Below, one piece after another: positions 26,788-36,422 of a stretch of 56,329 nucleotides of DNA. Source of the DNA: an uncultured Bacteroidota bacterium (GTDB taxonomy: Bacteria > Bacteroidota > Rhodothermia > Rhodothermales > Salinibacteraceae); the NCBI GenBank assembly GCA_913055845.1, contig CAJXKO010000009.1:1-56329 (forward strand), read 5' to 3'. The notes beneath the pieces were generated by a model, which worked only from the letters and a program-made list of their open reading frames with translations, was not told the DNA's origin and searched no databases. The translations under genes were made by a program, and so were the position numbers. Every line of letters starts with the position of its first letter. Position 1 is the first letter of the stretch.

Positions 26788-29700
26788 TCACCCCTCAATC
26801 GCTTCCTCCTCCACGAGCGGCAGTCGAATCCAGAACGTTGTCCCCTCCCCCTCGGTCGTCTCGTAGCCGATTTCGCCTCCGAGCTCGTCGATGCTCTTCT
26901 GGGCAATGGCAAGGCCAAGCCCGGTGCCGCTCGTCTTCGTCGAGAAGTTGGGCTCGAACACCTTGTCCTGCACGTCGGTCGGGATGCCAGTGCCATTGTC
27001 AAGAACCGCGCTGTAGACCCGAGGCCCCTCCTCAGCCTGCTCCCGCCGAGCGATGACTCGCACGCGCCCCTCGCGGTCATCGGGGAGGGCCTGCAGAGCA
27101 TTCTTGAGGAGGTTGATGTAGACGCGGCGCAGTTCCTCCCGGTCGGCCTCTACGACTAGGGGATCATCGGGTAACTCAAGGGTCAACGCGTCGTGGTTGG
27201 CGGCTTCCTCTTCCATGAGCGAGGCTGCCTCCTGGATGATGTCGGTCAGGTCGACCGGCTCAGGGACGCGGGTGGGCAGCCGCGCGAACGTCGAGAACTC
27301 GTCGGCGATGCGCACGAGGGACTCCACCTGTTCGATGAGCGTACTTGTAATGCGGTCGAAGACTTCGGCGAACTGCGACGACTCGCTCGCGCCATTGGCC
27401 CGCTCAAAGGCCCGTCGCAGATGCTGGATGGACAGCTTCATGGGCGTGAGCGGGTTTTTGATTTCGTGGGCCACCTGCCGGGCCATCTCGCGCCAGGCCA
27501 GCTCCCGCTCCTGCCGGGCCAGCTTGCGGCGGCTCTCGGCGAGCTGGTCACGCATCTCATTAAACGTCTGCACGAGGTCGCCAATCTCGTCCCGCGTGTC
27601 GACGGAGAGGGACCGCGTAAATCGTCCCTCGCCCACGGCCTCCAGGCCTTCGCGGAGCTGGGCGATGGGCTGGGCGAGGGCGTTGGCCAGCACCACCCCC
27701 GTGAGCATGACGACCACGACCAGCAGCAGCAATGCCCCGAAGAGGTAGGCCAGGGTGCGGGACTTTTCCTCCTGCAACTGCTCCTGCTGCGCGAGCGTGG
27801 GCACGCCAATGACCAGCTGCGGCCGCCCTTCGCCGTCGACCAGGGCCTGATAGCCCACCCGGTACCGGAACTGCCCGATGGCCGCCTCGGCGGTCACGAA
27901 CCGGTAGGCCTCCCTGTACAGCTCGTGGTACACCGTGCCGGGCAGACGCTCGTTCACCAGACCGTCGCGCAGGAGCCGAGGCTGGCTCGTCCGTACGAGC
28001 TGCGCGTCCTGGTAAAGGTGAAGGTCAAGCCCAACCCGAGCGGCGAGCGTATCCACGTCCATTCGCTCCGCCACCTGCCACAGACGCTCGCCGGAGCGTG
28101 CCTCAAGGGCCAGCGTCTCTTCCACGCGGGCGAGGTGCTCGTGCATGCGCCGGTCGATGAAACGCTCATTTTCGCCAGTTACGACGCGCACGCCGACCAC
28201 GCCGACGGCAACCATCGACACAATGCCGACGACGAGGAAGGCGTTGAGCACCTTGTTGCGGAAGCGTAGACGGGTAGCCGGGAGCCGTCCGCGGCGGTAC
28301 CGTACGTACAGCCCGAGCAGGTACGCTACCAGTCCCACGCAGAGACCGGCGACGGTGAGGCGGAGCAGGTAGTAGAGGTGGTCGAAGGCCAGAATGGCGG
28401 GAATGCGCACGGCCGCGACGGACGCGGATGCGCCCTCGCCGCTGTCAAACTGGTGGTAGTACGTGAGGTACTGCCGCCCGCGCACCACCTCTCGCTGCCA
28501 CAGACTGGCCTCCGCTGTAAGGGCCCTGCGCTCAGCGGACTGCAGGCGCGTCCGCCCAAAGTCCCGCCCCACGCTCCGCACGAGCGTACCTCCCCGGAAC
28601 TCCGCGAGGGACAGGTCCGCGTACAGGTCACCGTATGAGCCATCGGGCAGGAGCACCCGGGACACCCCGAAGCCCGTTCCGGGCAGGAGCGACTGCGGCT
28701 CGATGCGGAGCAGCACCCAGGCCTCCGCCGAATCCGCCTTCGGGGGCAGGCCGAGCAGGCCGGCGTACTGGAAGCGGCTGCGCTGTGCAGGCCGCACGGT
28801 TGCTTCGCGGGGAAGCTGCTCAATTACGGGGCCGAGCATTCCTCGGTAGGAGGGGCGAAGGGCGGTAAACGCCTGCCGGGCGGCCTGGTCGGAGGAGACC
28901 CCTTGTACCCGCCCCTCAGGCGTGTACTGACGACGCACAGTGCCGTCGGCCCCCAATAGGCTGAGGCGGACTTCGTAGGTGGCGAGGGACGAGAGTAGGG
29001 ACTGCCGCACAAGCCGCGTGGCAACTGAGTCGACCTGCGCGCTTGTGGCCCGATCGCCCTCTGTCGGAGCCTCCGGGAACGCCGCGGCAGCAGTACGGAG
29101 CACCTGCCGAATGGAATAGAGGACGCGGGGGTCCTGCCCCTGCTCGAACGAGAGGGCCGCGTCGACCATGTGCTCCTGCCGCTTCGCATCCATCCCGGCG
29201 TAGAGCAACGGATAGAGCAGCAGCGTCACGGCGAAGACCCCTCCGAGCAGCCCGCGGAGCGTGAGTGCTTCTCCCCCCTGGACTCCGACGAGCCCATAGG
29301 TCGCCACGCCCCCCACGCCCGCCAGGACTGCCAGCACGTAGGGCAGCGCCACCAGGGCCTGCACGTTGGTGCCCAGGTAAAGCCCCACCAGCCCGGCCCC
29401 AAACAGCACCGTCCCGAGGACCAGCCCAATACCGCGGGGCCAGGCGTGCGGACGGTGCCGCAGCAGTCGGTGAATGGTAATCCACGTGCCTCCGATGCCC
29501 ACGAGCACTCCTGCGGCCACGAGAAGGAAGAGCCCGCATAGCACCCCTAGAACGAGCGGCTCCGGAAGCAGCCCCGTCCGCGAGAAGAAGTCAAGCGTAC
29601 TGTCGAGCACCGCCCGCCGCACCACAAAGGCGAGCACTACAACCCCCCCAAGGCTGCCCCCCACGATCCCAACGAGGGTTCCTAGAAAACGCCCGACGTG

Positions 29701-30894
29701 GGGGGCCCGCGGCGTCTGTGCGCGGAAGGTCGCTGGAAGATCGCTCAGGGCATCTACCGGGGGGCGATAGTGCCGTGCCAGGTACACCATGCCCACGGCG
29801 AGCCCCCCGGCCCAGAGCCCCGTGAGCAGCAAATCCCCAATAGACCGGAGGATCCCTCCACCCAGTGTGGACGCGAAGTACGTGGGATTGAACAACGGCG
29901 CAATGCCCGTTCCCGAAACGGCCCATCGGCCCGGCACGTCGAGCAACAGAACGGCGTAGCGGGCCCCGACGGCCAAGAGGGCAACGACGGTGAGACGCTG
30001 CAGGGCCGCCTGCCGGCTTTCACGGTGCCGGCGCAGCCCCGGTCGCCGCGCCAGCCGCAGGTACCAGTCCACGACAAGGACAAGCCCCCATCCCAGCAGC
30101 CCCACAACCCACCCCACGAGCAAGTCGGCGTAGAACGACGCCGTCCGCTCTACCAACTGCTGGGGCGACGGGGGCACCACGATTCCGTACCCGAGCATCG
30201 TCCCGTCGACCCCGCGAAGGGCACGGTGGGGCGCAGAAGGCGCCGGCCCGCCCCAGCGCACCCGCACCAACTCGCCCGTTTGCCGTCCCCACCGATCCTC
30301 CAGGCTCATCGCCTGCACGTATCGGTTCTGGACCGGCGGCCGGTACCGAACGATCTGCACCACTCGAACCGCCCCGAGCACCGCCCCTTCCGGGGCAACA
30401 GGGACCCAGGCACTGAGCGCCCACCGCCCCCGTCCGTCCTGAACGAGCGTCGTTTGAGGGGTGCGCGGCACACCGGCACCAACCTGCGTGCTATCGAAAG
30501 GAGTCTGCGCCCCGGTCCACGCCAGAATCCGTCCGTCGGACGCGTACACCTCCACGGTCGTGTGGGCGTCGGTCGTGAGCCCAGTCACGTACCGGGTAAG
30601 CCCCTGCGCACCGCCTTCCTGCGCACTCCCGCCCCGCAGCCCCCCTACGATGCTCGAATCAGCGGCCAGGCTCTGGGCCCGTCCGTGGAGACGGTCGCGG
30701 AGGGTTACGAACCGGTCCTCAATCGTCGTGAGCGTTGCCTCAACGACCGACGCCTGCCGGGCGTCCGGGGCTGCCTCTACGGCCCGGACAGCGTAGAGCC
30801 GAACGAGCGCGGTCACCACAATCGCGCCCGCGAGCCCAATCCCGAGCCCCCATCTCCACGGATGCGCTCGCAGTGTACGAAGCAGGCGGTCCAT
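26788..30894 (-). CDS. Large multi-pass sensor histidine kinase (NtrY-like kinase core)
   Basis: A 1368-residue protein. It has a first membrane helix at about 16-35, an extracytoplasmic segment to about 255, a cluster of roughly eight membrane helices (260-580), a second large extracytoplasmic segment (580-838), further helices near 838-860 and 886-908, a third smaller sensor loop (910-1045), a helix at 1048-1067 and a HAMP segment. The kinase core follows: REMARQVAHEIKNPLTPMK with phospho-acceptor His1143, NLLKNALQAL (N box), LDNGTGIP and SGTGLGLAIAQK (G boxes). HEIKNPLTPM is the NtrY-type H box. No receiver domain and no adjacent response-regulator gene are seen, so its partner is unknown. 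The multiple sensor loops make it far longer than ordinary kinases. Confidence 0.9.
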   Translation of the reverse strand: MDRLLRTLRAHPWRWGLGIGLAGAIVVTALVRLYAVRAVEAAPDARQASVVEATLTTIEDRFVTLRDRLHGRAQSLAADSSIVGGLRGGSAQEGGAQGLTRYVTGLTTDAHTTVEVYASDGRILAWTGAQTPFDSTQVGAGVPRTPQTTLVQDGRGRWALSAWVPVAPEGAVLGAVRVVQIVRYRPPVQNRYVQAMSLEDRWGRQTGELVRVRWGGPAPSAPHRALRGVDGTMLGYGIVVPPSPQQLVERTASFYADLLVGWVVGLLGWGLVLVVDWYLRLARRPGLRRHRESRQAALQRLTVVALLAVGARYAVLLLDVPGRWAVSGTGIAPLFNPTYFASTLGGGILRSIGDLLLTGLWAGGLAVGMVYLARHYRPPVDALSDLPATFRAQTPRAPHVGRFLGTLVGIVGGSLGGVVVLAFVVRRAVLDSTLDFFSRTGLLPEPLVLGVLCGLFLLVAAGVLVGIGGTWITIHRLLRHRPHAWPRGIGLVLGTVLFGAGLVGLYLGTNVQALVALPYVLAVLAGVGGVATYGLVGVQGGEALTLRGLLGGVFAVTLLLYPLLYAGMDAKRQEHMVDAALSFEQGQDPRVLYSIRQVLRTAAAAFPEAPTEGDRATSAQVDSVATRLVRQSLLSSLATYEVRLSLLGADGTVRRQYTPEGRVQGVSSDQAARQAFTALRPSYRGMLGPVIEQLPREATVRPAQRSRFQYAGLLGLPPKADSAEAWVLLRIEPQSLLPGTGFGVSRVLLPDGSYGDLYADLSLAEFRGGTLVRSVGRDFGRTRLQSAERRALTAEASLWQREVVRGRQYLTYYHQFDSGEGASASVAAVRIPAILAFDHLYYLLRLTVAGLCVGLVAYLLGLYVRYRRGRLPATRLRFRNKVLNAFLVVGIVSMVAVGVVGVRVVTGENERFIDRRMHEHLARVEETLALEARSGERLWQVAERMDVDTLAARVGLDLHLYQDAQLVRTSQPRLLRDGLVNERLPGTVYHELYREAYRFVTAEAAIGQFRYRVGYQALVDGEGRPQLVIGVPTLAQQEQLQEEKSRTLAYLFGALLLLVVVVMLTGVVLANALAQPIAQLREGLEAVGEGRFTRSLSVDTRDEIGDLVQTFNEMRDQLAESRRKLARQERELAWREMARQVAHEIKNPLTPMKLSIQHLRRAFERANGASESSQFAEVFDRITSTLIEQVESLVRIADEFSTFARLPTRVPEPVDLTDIIQEAASLMEEEAANHDALTLELPDDPLVVEADREELRRVYINLLKNALQALPDDREGRVRVIARREQAEEGPRVYSAVLDNGTGIPTDVQDKVFEPNFSTKTSGTGLGLAIAQKSIDELGGEIGYETTEGEGTTFWIRLPLVEEEAIEG

Positions 30895-31005
30895 CGTGCG
30901 TGGCGGCGAAGTGAATCCACGGCGGAAGCGGGGCCGTGCGGAATCCCCCGACAGCCGGGGACGCGCCCCGCTCTGCCTCCCACGGACTGCCCCGGCAACA
31001 CGTTC

Positions 31006-31455
31006 TCATCCGGACGGGCCCTCGATCCGAATCTCATGCAGGTGCCAGAGCTCCTCCCCCTCCGGCTGCCCTAGCCGCACGTATACCTGAAGCCGCCGTG
31101 CACGCCGGACCTGTTCATACTCCCCCTGCACAAAGCAATTCGTGCCGGTTTCCATCACGTCGCGCACCTGGAAGCGCCGGGGGGTGTGGCGCCGGAAAAA
31201 CTCACGGAGGACGTACAGCGCCTGCGCACTGCTGTAAAACGTACGTGTCCCGAAAAGCGTGATCTCGACGCGGTCGGCCGCCGGCGTAAGGAGGCGGCCC
31301 GCATCCCCGTCCGCAAAGGCCGAGGCAATCCGCTGTACGACCGCCGGCGGCTCTTCCTGCCCCGTCGAATCCGCCGGTTGGCCCCAGGCGACGGACGGTG
31401 CTCCGCCGATGACAGTCAACAGGACGAGCACCAGCAATCGTCGGGGGATGGGCAT
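31006..31455 (-). CDS. DUF4783-like exported protein
   Basis: A 149-residue protein with a signal peptide (basic MPIPRR, then LLVLVLLTVIGG, cleavage probably after AWG near residue 25). The mature part, with VVQRIASAFADGDAGRLLTP, VEITLFGTRTFYSSAQALYVLREFF and the closing WHLHEIRIE, has the NTF2-like pattern of the DUF4783 family known mainly from Bacteroidota. Function unknown. It lies upstream of the sensor kinase on the same strand with about 110 bases between, so the two could share a transcript. Confidence 0.7.
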   Translation of the reverse strand: MPIPRRLLVLVLLTVIGGAPSVAWGQPADSTGQEEPPAVVQRIASAFADGDAGRLLTPAADRVEITLFGTRTFYSSAQALYVLREFFRRHTPRRFQVRDVMETGTNCFVQGEYEQVRRARRLQVYVRLGQPEGEELWHLHEIRIEGPSG

Positions 31456-31622
31456 GGTGACAGAAAGCCGGCGAGCGAACAGGGGATGGGATCTCGTCTA
31501 TGATCGCGCAAAAAACGGGCCGACTGCTCCGTGCGGCGATCCAGGCGGCCTGCTCCCCGCCCACCGTACGGCGCCTCATACACGGCGTCCACCGTACCGA
31601 TCAGTTTTCCGGATTGCCGGCC

Positions 31623-32588
31623 CTACACGAGGCGGTGCGGCACGCTGTCGGCGCCCTCCAGGAATGCCTGAATCGAGGCCACGCACATCTGAGCCATCCG
31701 CATGCGGGTGTCGGTCGTGGCACTGCCCAGGTGCGGCGCCAGCACCACGCGGTCCTGCTCCAACAACCCGGGATGCACGTCGGGCTCGTCCTCGAACACA
31801 TCGAGCCCGGCCCCCGCAATTTCCCCGTCCGCCAGGGCCTGGACGAGGGCCTCTTCATCGACGACCGGGCCCCGGGCCGTGTTTACGAGGAGTGCCGACG
31901 ACTTCATGGACGCCAGGGCCTCCGCTCCGATGAGGTGGTGGCTGTCTGCGTTGTGGGGACAGTGCAGCGAGACGACGTCGCTCGTCGCCAATAGCTCGTC
32001 GAGCTCCACGTAGCGGGCGCTCACCTGACGTTCGATGGTCGGATTGGCTCGGGTCCGGTTGTGGTACACCACGTCCATCCCGAAGCCGAGGGCCCGCCGG
32101 GCCACCGCCGTTCCGATCCGCCCCATTCCTATGATGCCGATCGTCTTGCGGGACAGTTCTGTGCCCAGCATGAGGGTGGTCTCCCAGCGCTCGAAGCGGC
32201 CGTCGCGGACGTATCGGTCGGCCGCGGGGACGTGGCGGGCCACAGCCAGCAACAGCGCCCACGTGAGGTCGGCGGTCGCATCGGTGAGCACGCCGGGCGT
32301 GTGCGTCACGGCCACGTCGTGGGCCTCGGCCGCGGTGAGGTCGATGTTGTCGGTCCCCACGGCGTACTGGGCCACCATCCTCAACCCCGGACGGGCCTCG
32401 AACAATCGCTCCGTAATCGGATCGGCCAGAACGGACAGGAGCACGTCGGCCCCGTCGGCAAGAGCAATGAGTTCGTCGACGGAGCGCGTGCTGCCCTCGG
32501 GCGGATCGCACACGGTGAGCGCGTGGTCTTCGCGCAATCCAGACAGGCCGCCCTCGATCAGGGGACGGGTCGCGACAATGTGGGCCAT
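31623..32588 (-). CDS. D-glycerate/glyoxylate dehydrogenase-type 2-hydroxyacid dehydrogenase
   Basis: A 321-residue D-isomer-specific dehydrogenase. It has QYAVGTDNIDLTAA, the NAD(P) motif GIIGMGRIGTAVARR, HNRT after the second strand (favouring NADPH because of the Arg), LVNTARGPVVDEEAL, GLDVFEDEP with the catalytic Glu, and LAPHLGSATTDTR with the catalytic His. This set matches glyoxylate/hydroxypyruvate reductases (GhrB-like) and D-glycerate dehydrogenases. Unlike the SerA-like protein at 9663 it has no C-terminal regulatory extension. Substrate is uncertain within the family. It is not evidently in an operon. Confidence 0.88.
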   Translation of the reverse strand: MAHIVATRPLIEGGLSGLREDHALTVCDPPEGSTRSVDELIALADGADVLLSVLADPITERLFEARPGLRMVAQYAVGTDNIDLTAAEAHDVAVTHTPGVLTDATADLTWALLLAVARHVPAADRYVRDGRFERWETTLMLGTELSRKTIGIIGMGRIGTAVARRALGFGMDVVYHNRTRANPTIERQVSARYVELDELLATSDVVSLHCPHNADSHHLIGAEALASMKSSALLVNTARGPVVDEEALVQALADGEIAGAGLDVFEDEPDVHPGLLEQDRVVLAPHLGSATTDTRMRMAQMCVASIQAFLEGADSVPHRLV

Positions 32589-32739
32589 GAACCGAAGTGG
32601 ACGTACAAGAAAGTCGTTGAGTCGGGATGCCGCCCACGAAGCTACAAACCGGCAGGCACTTCGTCCAGGCGAGGAGTCGGCGGGGCAGGCATGGGGGGCA
32701 GAGTTTTCGAAGCCAGTTAAGGCGGTCCCCCTTACGCAC

Positions 32740-35199
32740 CTACTCGAGATCCACCTTCGTCACCCCGGCCCCGCCCTCCTCGATCGGGGCGGTGCGGTAA
32801 TCCGCAATGTCGGGGCGCTCAGCGAGAAGGTCGTGGAGCGCGTTGCGCAGGGCACCAGTGCCTTTGCCGTGCAGGATCTCAACGGTGTCGAGCCCCGCCG
32901 CCACGGCGTCGTCGAGGAAATGCTGCACGCGCTGGCGGGCCTCCTCCACGCGCTCGCCCCGCACGTCGATCGACGGACGCGCCTCGAGGGCCGTCATCTC
33001 GGTGCCGCCGCCCATCTTCTCCTCCGGCCCGGACTCCGATCCTCCGACCTTGGTAAGCCGGTCGAGCGCAACGCGCATGTGCATCGACCCCATCATCAGA
33101 CGGGCCTCCCCGTCCTCGATTTCTTGCACCTCCACGGCGGTCGCCCCATCATCGACCACCACCCGGTCGCCTTCCTCAATGGGCTGGGCCGGGGCCGTTT
33201 GGGGCGCCTTGTCCTCGGTTGCGGACGGGGCCTCCTCCGCCTCCGTCTCGGCCTGCTCGCGCGCCTCATGGAGGTCCTCTTTGTATTCTTCGAGCCGCTG
33301 GCGGGCCTCCTGCGTGGCGTCCGACTCGGCCTGCGCCTCCTTGATCTCCCGAATGGTGTTTTCGATGCGGGCATTGGCCTCCTCGACGATGCGTTCGGCC
33401 TCCTCCAGCGCCTGTTGACGAAATTCATCGCGCTCTTTCTCCAGCTTCTGCACCTTCTCCTCGTAGCGCTGCTGGTTCGATTCCGCCTTCTCACGCGCCT
33501 TCCGGGCCTCGTAGAGCTCATCTTCAAGCTCTTGCGTGCGCCGTTCGAACGTGGAAATCAGGTCTTCCATCGCCGTCTTCTGGGTCCCGGCCAGGTCGCG
33601 GGCTCGGGCCAGCAGATCGTCGGCCAGGCCCATGCGCTGAGCAATCTCGAAGGCATAGGAGGAGCCGGGCACACCCTCCTGGTAGCGGTAGGTGGGCCGC
33701 AGGGTGTCCTGGTCGAACTCCATCGATCCATTCTCGACCGCCGCTGCCTCGTGGGCGTACGTCTTGAGTGTGCCGTGGTGGGTGGTGGCGATGGTGCGCG
33801 CTCCCGCGCCGGTGAGCCGCTCTAGGACCGCCTGCGCCAGCGCGGCGCCCTCGTCCGGGTCCGTGCCGGTGCCGGCCTCATCGATCAGGACGAGCGCATT
33901 GTTGCCCGCCACGTTGAGCATATGGCGGAGGTTGGAGACGTGCGAACTAAAGGTCGACAGGTCGTCCTCGATCGACTGCTCGTCGCCAATGTCGGCCACG
34001 ATCTGGTCGAACAGGGGAAACGAGGAGTGTGGGGCGGCCGGAAGGGGCACACCGTAGGCGAGCATGAGCGAAAACAGCCCCACCGTCTTCATCGCAACCG
34101 TTTTGCCGCCCGCGTTGGGTCCTGTGATGACGAGCGTGCGGAAGTCGGCACCGAGTTCCAGATCGAGGGGCACCACCTCCCGCGGCGGAATCGCGTCTTC
34201 GTCGTCGGGCCCTCGTCCGGCGGTCTCGCCGCCCTCCTCGAGGCCCGAAAAGTGCAGCTCCAGGACTGGATTTCGACCCTCATAGAGCTCGATCCGCCCC
34301 TCGTCGTTCAGCTTGGGTACCGTCGCGTCCAACCGATTGGCGAGGCGCGCCTTCGCCCGCAGCACGTCGAACTGCGCCAGCACCTTCAGGTTGACCTCAA
34401 TCACGTCCGTCTCGGCCCGCACGTGGTCGGTCACCTCACGGAGAATACGCTCAATCTCGGCCTGCTCGGCACTTTTGAGCTCGCGCACCTCGTTGTTGAG
34501 CTCCAGGCACGCGGCGGGCTCGATGTAGACCGTCTGTCCGCTGGCGGATCGGTCGTGGACGAAGCCTTCCACCTTCCCCTTCGCACTGGCACGCACCGGG
34601 ATGACCATGCGCCCCCCGCGGAGGGTGGCCTGCTCACCCGTGGCGTGGCCCTCCCGCACGGCACGGCGCAGCGCCTTGTCGAGCGTCGTGCGCAGGTCCT
34701 CTTCCTTCTTGCGAATCTGGTGACGCAGGCGCCGCAGCTCCGGCGACGCGTCGTCCCGAATGGCCGCGTCTTCGTCGATAACCGACGCGACGTGCTCCTC
34801 TAGTTGCCGGAGGGGCGTGATGCGCGCCACGGCGTGGGCCAGCCGCGGGTAGTCGTCGCGCCGAGCCGAAAAGTGCTTCTTGAGCCGCCGGAGCGTAATG
34901 TGGGTCTCCCGGATCGCCTTCAAATCCTCCGGGTCGATGTAAGCGTCCTCGGGGGCCGCGCGGCGGAGCGCGTCGCGCAGATCGTACATCGGACTCAGGG
35001 GCACCGAGTCGCCGTACCGAAACGCCCCCTGGAGCTCTTCCACCCGGTCGAGCTCGGCCCGTAGCCAATCCATCGTGCGGGCCGGTCGCATGGCGTCGAG
35101 GCGCTCTCGTCCCATCGGGCTCTGCACGAGTCCCTCGAGGCGGCCCCGCACTACGTCGAACCCGAGTTTTTCTTCTAGCGAGTCAGGATAGGTCTCCAT
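32740..35199 (-). CDS. mutS2: Endonuclease MutS2
   Basis: An 819-residue MutS2 protein. MutS2 lacks the mismatch-recognition domain of MutS and is linked in different bacteria to suppressing recombination and to rescuing collided ribosomes. The core has RGGRMVIPVRASAKGKVEG, VYIEPAACLELNNEVREL, Walker A TGPNAGGKT (359-367), EQSIEDDLSTFSSH (407-420), Walker B ALVLIDEAGTGTDP and TTHHGTLK. A long charged coiled coil (about 540-650), an acidic Ala/Glu-rich linker and a KOW-like segment lead to a C-terminal Smr domain with IDVRGERVEEA and VEILHGKGTGALR, the presumed nuclease. The frame is intact and ATG 35199 gives the usual N terminus. Confidence 0.96.
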   Translation of the reverse strand: METYPDSLEEKLGFDVVRGRLEGLVQSPMGRERLDAMRPARTMDWLRAELDRVEELQGAFRYGDSVPLSPMYDLRDALRRAAPEDAYIDPEDLKAIRETHITLRRLKKHFSARRDDYPRLAHAVARITPLRQLEEHVASVIDEDAAIRDDASPELRRLRHQIRKKEEDLRTTLDKALRRAVREGHATGEQATLRGGRMVIPVRASAKGKVEGFVHDRSASGQTVYIEPAACLELNNEVRELKSAEQAEIERILREVTDHVRAETDVIEVNLKVLAQFDVLRAKARLANRLDATVPKLNDEGRIELYEGRNPVLELHFSGLEEGGETAGRGPDDEDAIPPREVVPLDLELGADFRTLVITGPNAGGKTVAMKTVGLFSLMLAYGVPLPAAPHSSFPLFDQIVADIGDEQSIEDDLSTFSSHVSNLRHMLNVAGNNALVLIDEAGTGTDPDEGAALAQAVLERLTGAGARTIATTHHGTLKTYAHEAAAVENGSMEFDQDTLRPTYRYQEGVPGSSYAFEIAQRMGLADDLLARARDLAGTQKTAMEDLISTFERRTQELEDELYEARKAREKAESNQQRYEEKVQKLEKERDEFRQQALEEAERIVEEANARIENTIREIKEAQAESDATQEARQRLEEYKEDLHEAREQAETEAEEAPSATEDKAPQTAPAQPIEEGDRVVVDDGATAVEVQEIEDGEARLMMGSMHMRVALDRLTKVGGSESGPEEKMGGGTEMTALEARPSIDVRGERVEEARQRVQHFLDDAVAAGLDTVEILHGKGTGALRNALHDLLAERPDIADYRTAPIEEGGAGVTKVDLE

Positions 35200-35408
35200 G
35201 GGCGAGGTCGAAGGTCAACAGTCAATGCGGGCGACCCGGGCGAAAGGGAGGGTTCACGATGCACGATCCACGCCCAAACCGTCGGGACTGTCCTCCCCCT
35301 CACGCGCCGCCCCTTCCCCAACAAAGAAACGGGCCGCCTGCTCCCACCGAACCCGGGCCCGGCGGAGCGGCGGCCCCTCCTTCAACGCAAACTTCCAGTT
35401 CTTTCGCC

Positions 35409-36422
35409 CTAACTGCGCAGCTCGACATTGATCTGCGAGTGATCCCCCACGTTGATGCTTTGTACCTGCTGATCGATCGCGGCGTGCCGGCCTACGACCG
35501 AGTCTTCGAGCACCGCGTTCTGAACCGAGCCCTCGGCGAAAACAATGCTATCGCGCACCACCGAATCGGAAACGGTGGCCCCCTCTTCGATCGAGACGTG
35601 CGGGCCTACCACCGCGTTCGTCACGGTCGCGTCCGGCCCAATGTAGACCGGGTCATGGATCACGCTGTCCTCGACGGTGCCCTGGTGCAGATCGTCCGAC
35701 TCGCGCTCCAGCACGCGTCCAGTCGTCTCCAATAGCGCCGGGATGGTGCCGCAGTCCATCCAGGCGTCCACATTTGCGGTCGTGAACTTGTCCCCCTCCT
35801 GCAGGCGACGGTCCAGCGCGTCGGTGAGCTGGTACTCGCCATCCGCCCCTTTCAGGTCGTTGCCAATTACGTAATCGATGCCGGCCTTCAGGGCGGCAAG
35901 CTCTCGGATGTAGTAGATGCCGATGAGGGCCTCGTTGGAAATCGGCTCGTCGGGCTTCTCCACCAGTTCCGTCACCTCTTCACCATCGCGCACGGCGACC
36001 CCGAACCGGCTCGGGTCCTCGACCTCCCGCACGAAGGCCATGACGTCCGCGTCGCCGAGCGACACTTCGTTCGTTAGCTCAAACAACGTGTCGGCAAAGA
36101 CGACGACGCCCTCGCCCTGCAGGTGCTCGCCCGCGCACCCGACGGCGTGGGCCGTGCCGAGGGCCTCCTGCTGGACGGGAAAATGCGGTGTGATGCCCCG
36201 CTCGTCACAGAGCTCCGTGAGTTGGTCCCGGATCTCTCCTCCAAAATCCGGCCCGAGCACAAACACGCCGTCGTCAGGGGGCTCCGGAAGCACCCGCGAA
36301 AAGGTGTCGACGATGCGCGCCACGATGCTCTGGCCCCGAACGGACAGAAGGGGTTTCGGGGTAACGTGCGAGTGTGGGCGAACGCGAGTGCCGCGCCCGG
36401 CCATAGGGACAATAAGCTTCAT
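35409..36422 (-). CDS. Sugar-1-phosphate nucleotidyltransferase with left-handed beta-helix tail
   Basis: A 337-residue protein starting MKLIVPMAGRGTRVRPHSHV, where GRGTR and the later TPKPLL Lys are the NTP-binding signatures. The middle shows VVFADTLFE, VEKPDEPISNEALIGIYYI and EYQLTDALD; the C-terminal third has hexapeptide repeats (VYIGPDATVTNAVVGPHVSI, SDSVVRDSIVFAEGSVQNAV). It probably activates a hexose-1-phosphate to a dTDP- or UDP-sugar (RmlA or GlmU relatives) for glycan synthesis; the sugar is not evident. The frame continues upstream to 36620 without family resemblance, so ATG 36422 was used. It may feed the polysaccharide locus at 41-56 kb. Confidence 0.88.
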   Translation of the reverse strand: MKLIVPMAGRGTRVRPHSHVTPKPLLSVRGQSIVARIVDTFSRVLPEPPDDGVFVLGPDFGGEIRDQLTELCDERGITPHFPVQQEALGTAHAVGCAGEHLQGEGVVVFADTLFELTNEVSLGDADVMAFVREVEDPSRFGVAVRDGEEVTELVEKPDEPISNEALIGIYYIRELAALKAGIDYVIGNDLKGADGEYQLTDALDRRLQEGDKFTTANVDAWMDCGTIPALLETTGRVLERESDDLHQGTVEDSVIHDPVYIGPDATVTNAVVGPHVSIEEGATVSDSVVRDSIVFAEGSVQNAVLEDSVVGRHAAIDQQVQSINVGDHSQINVELRS

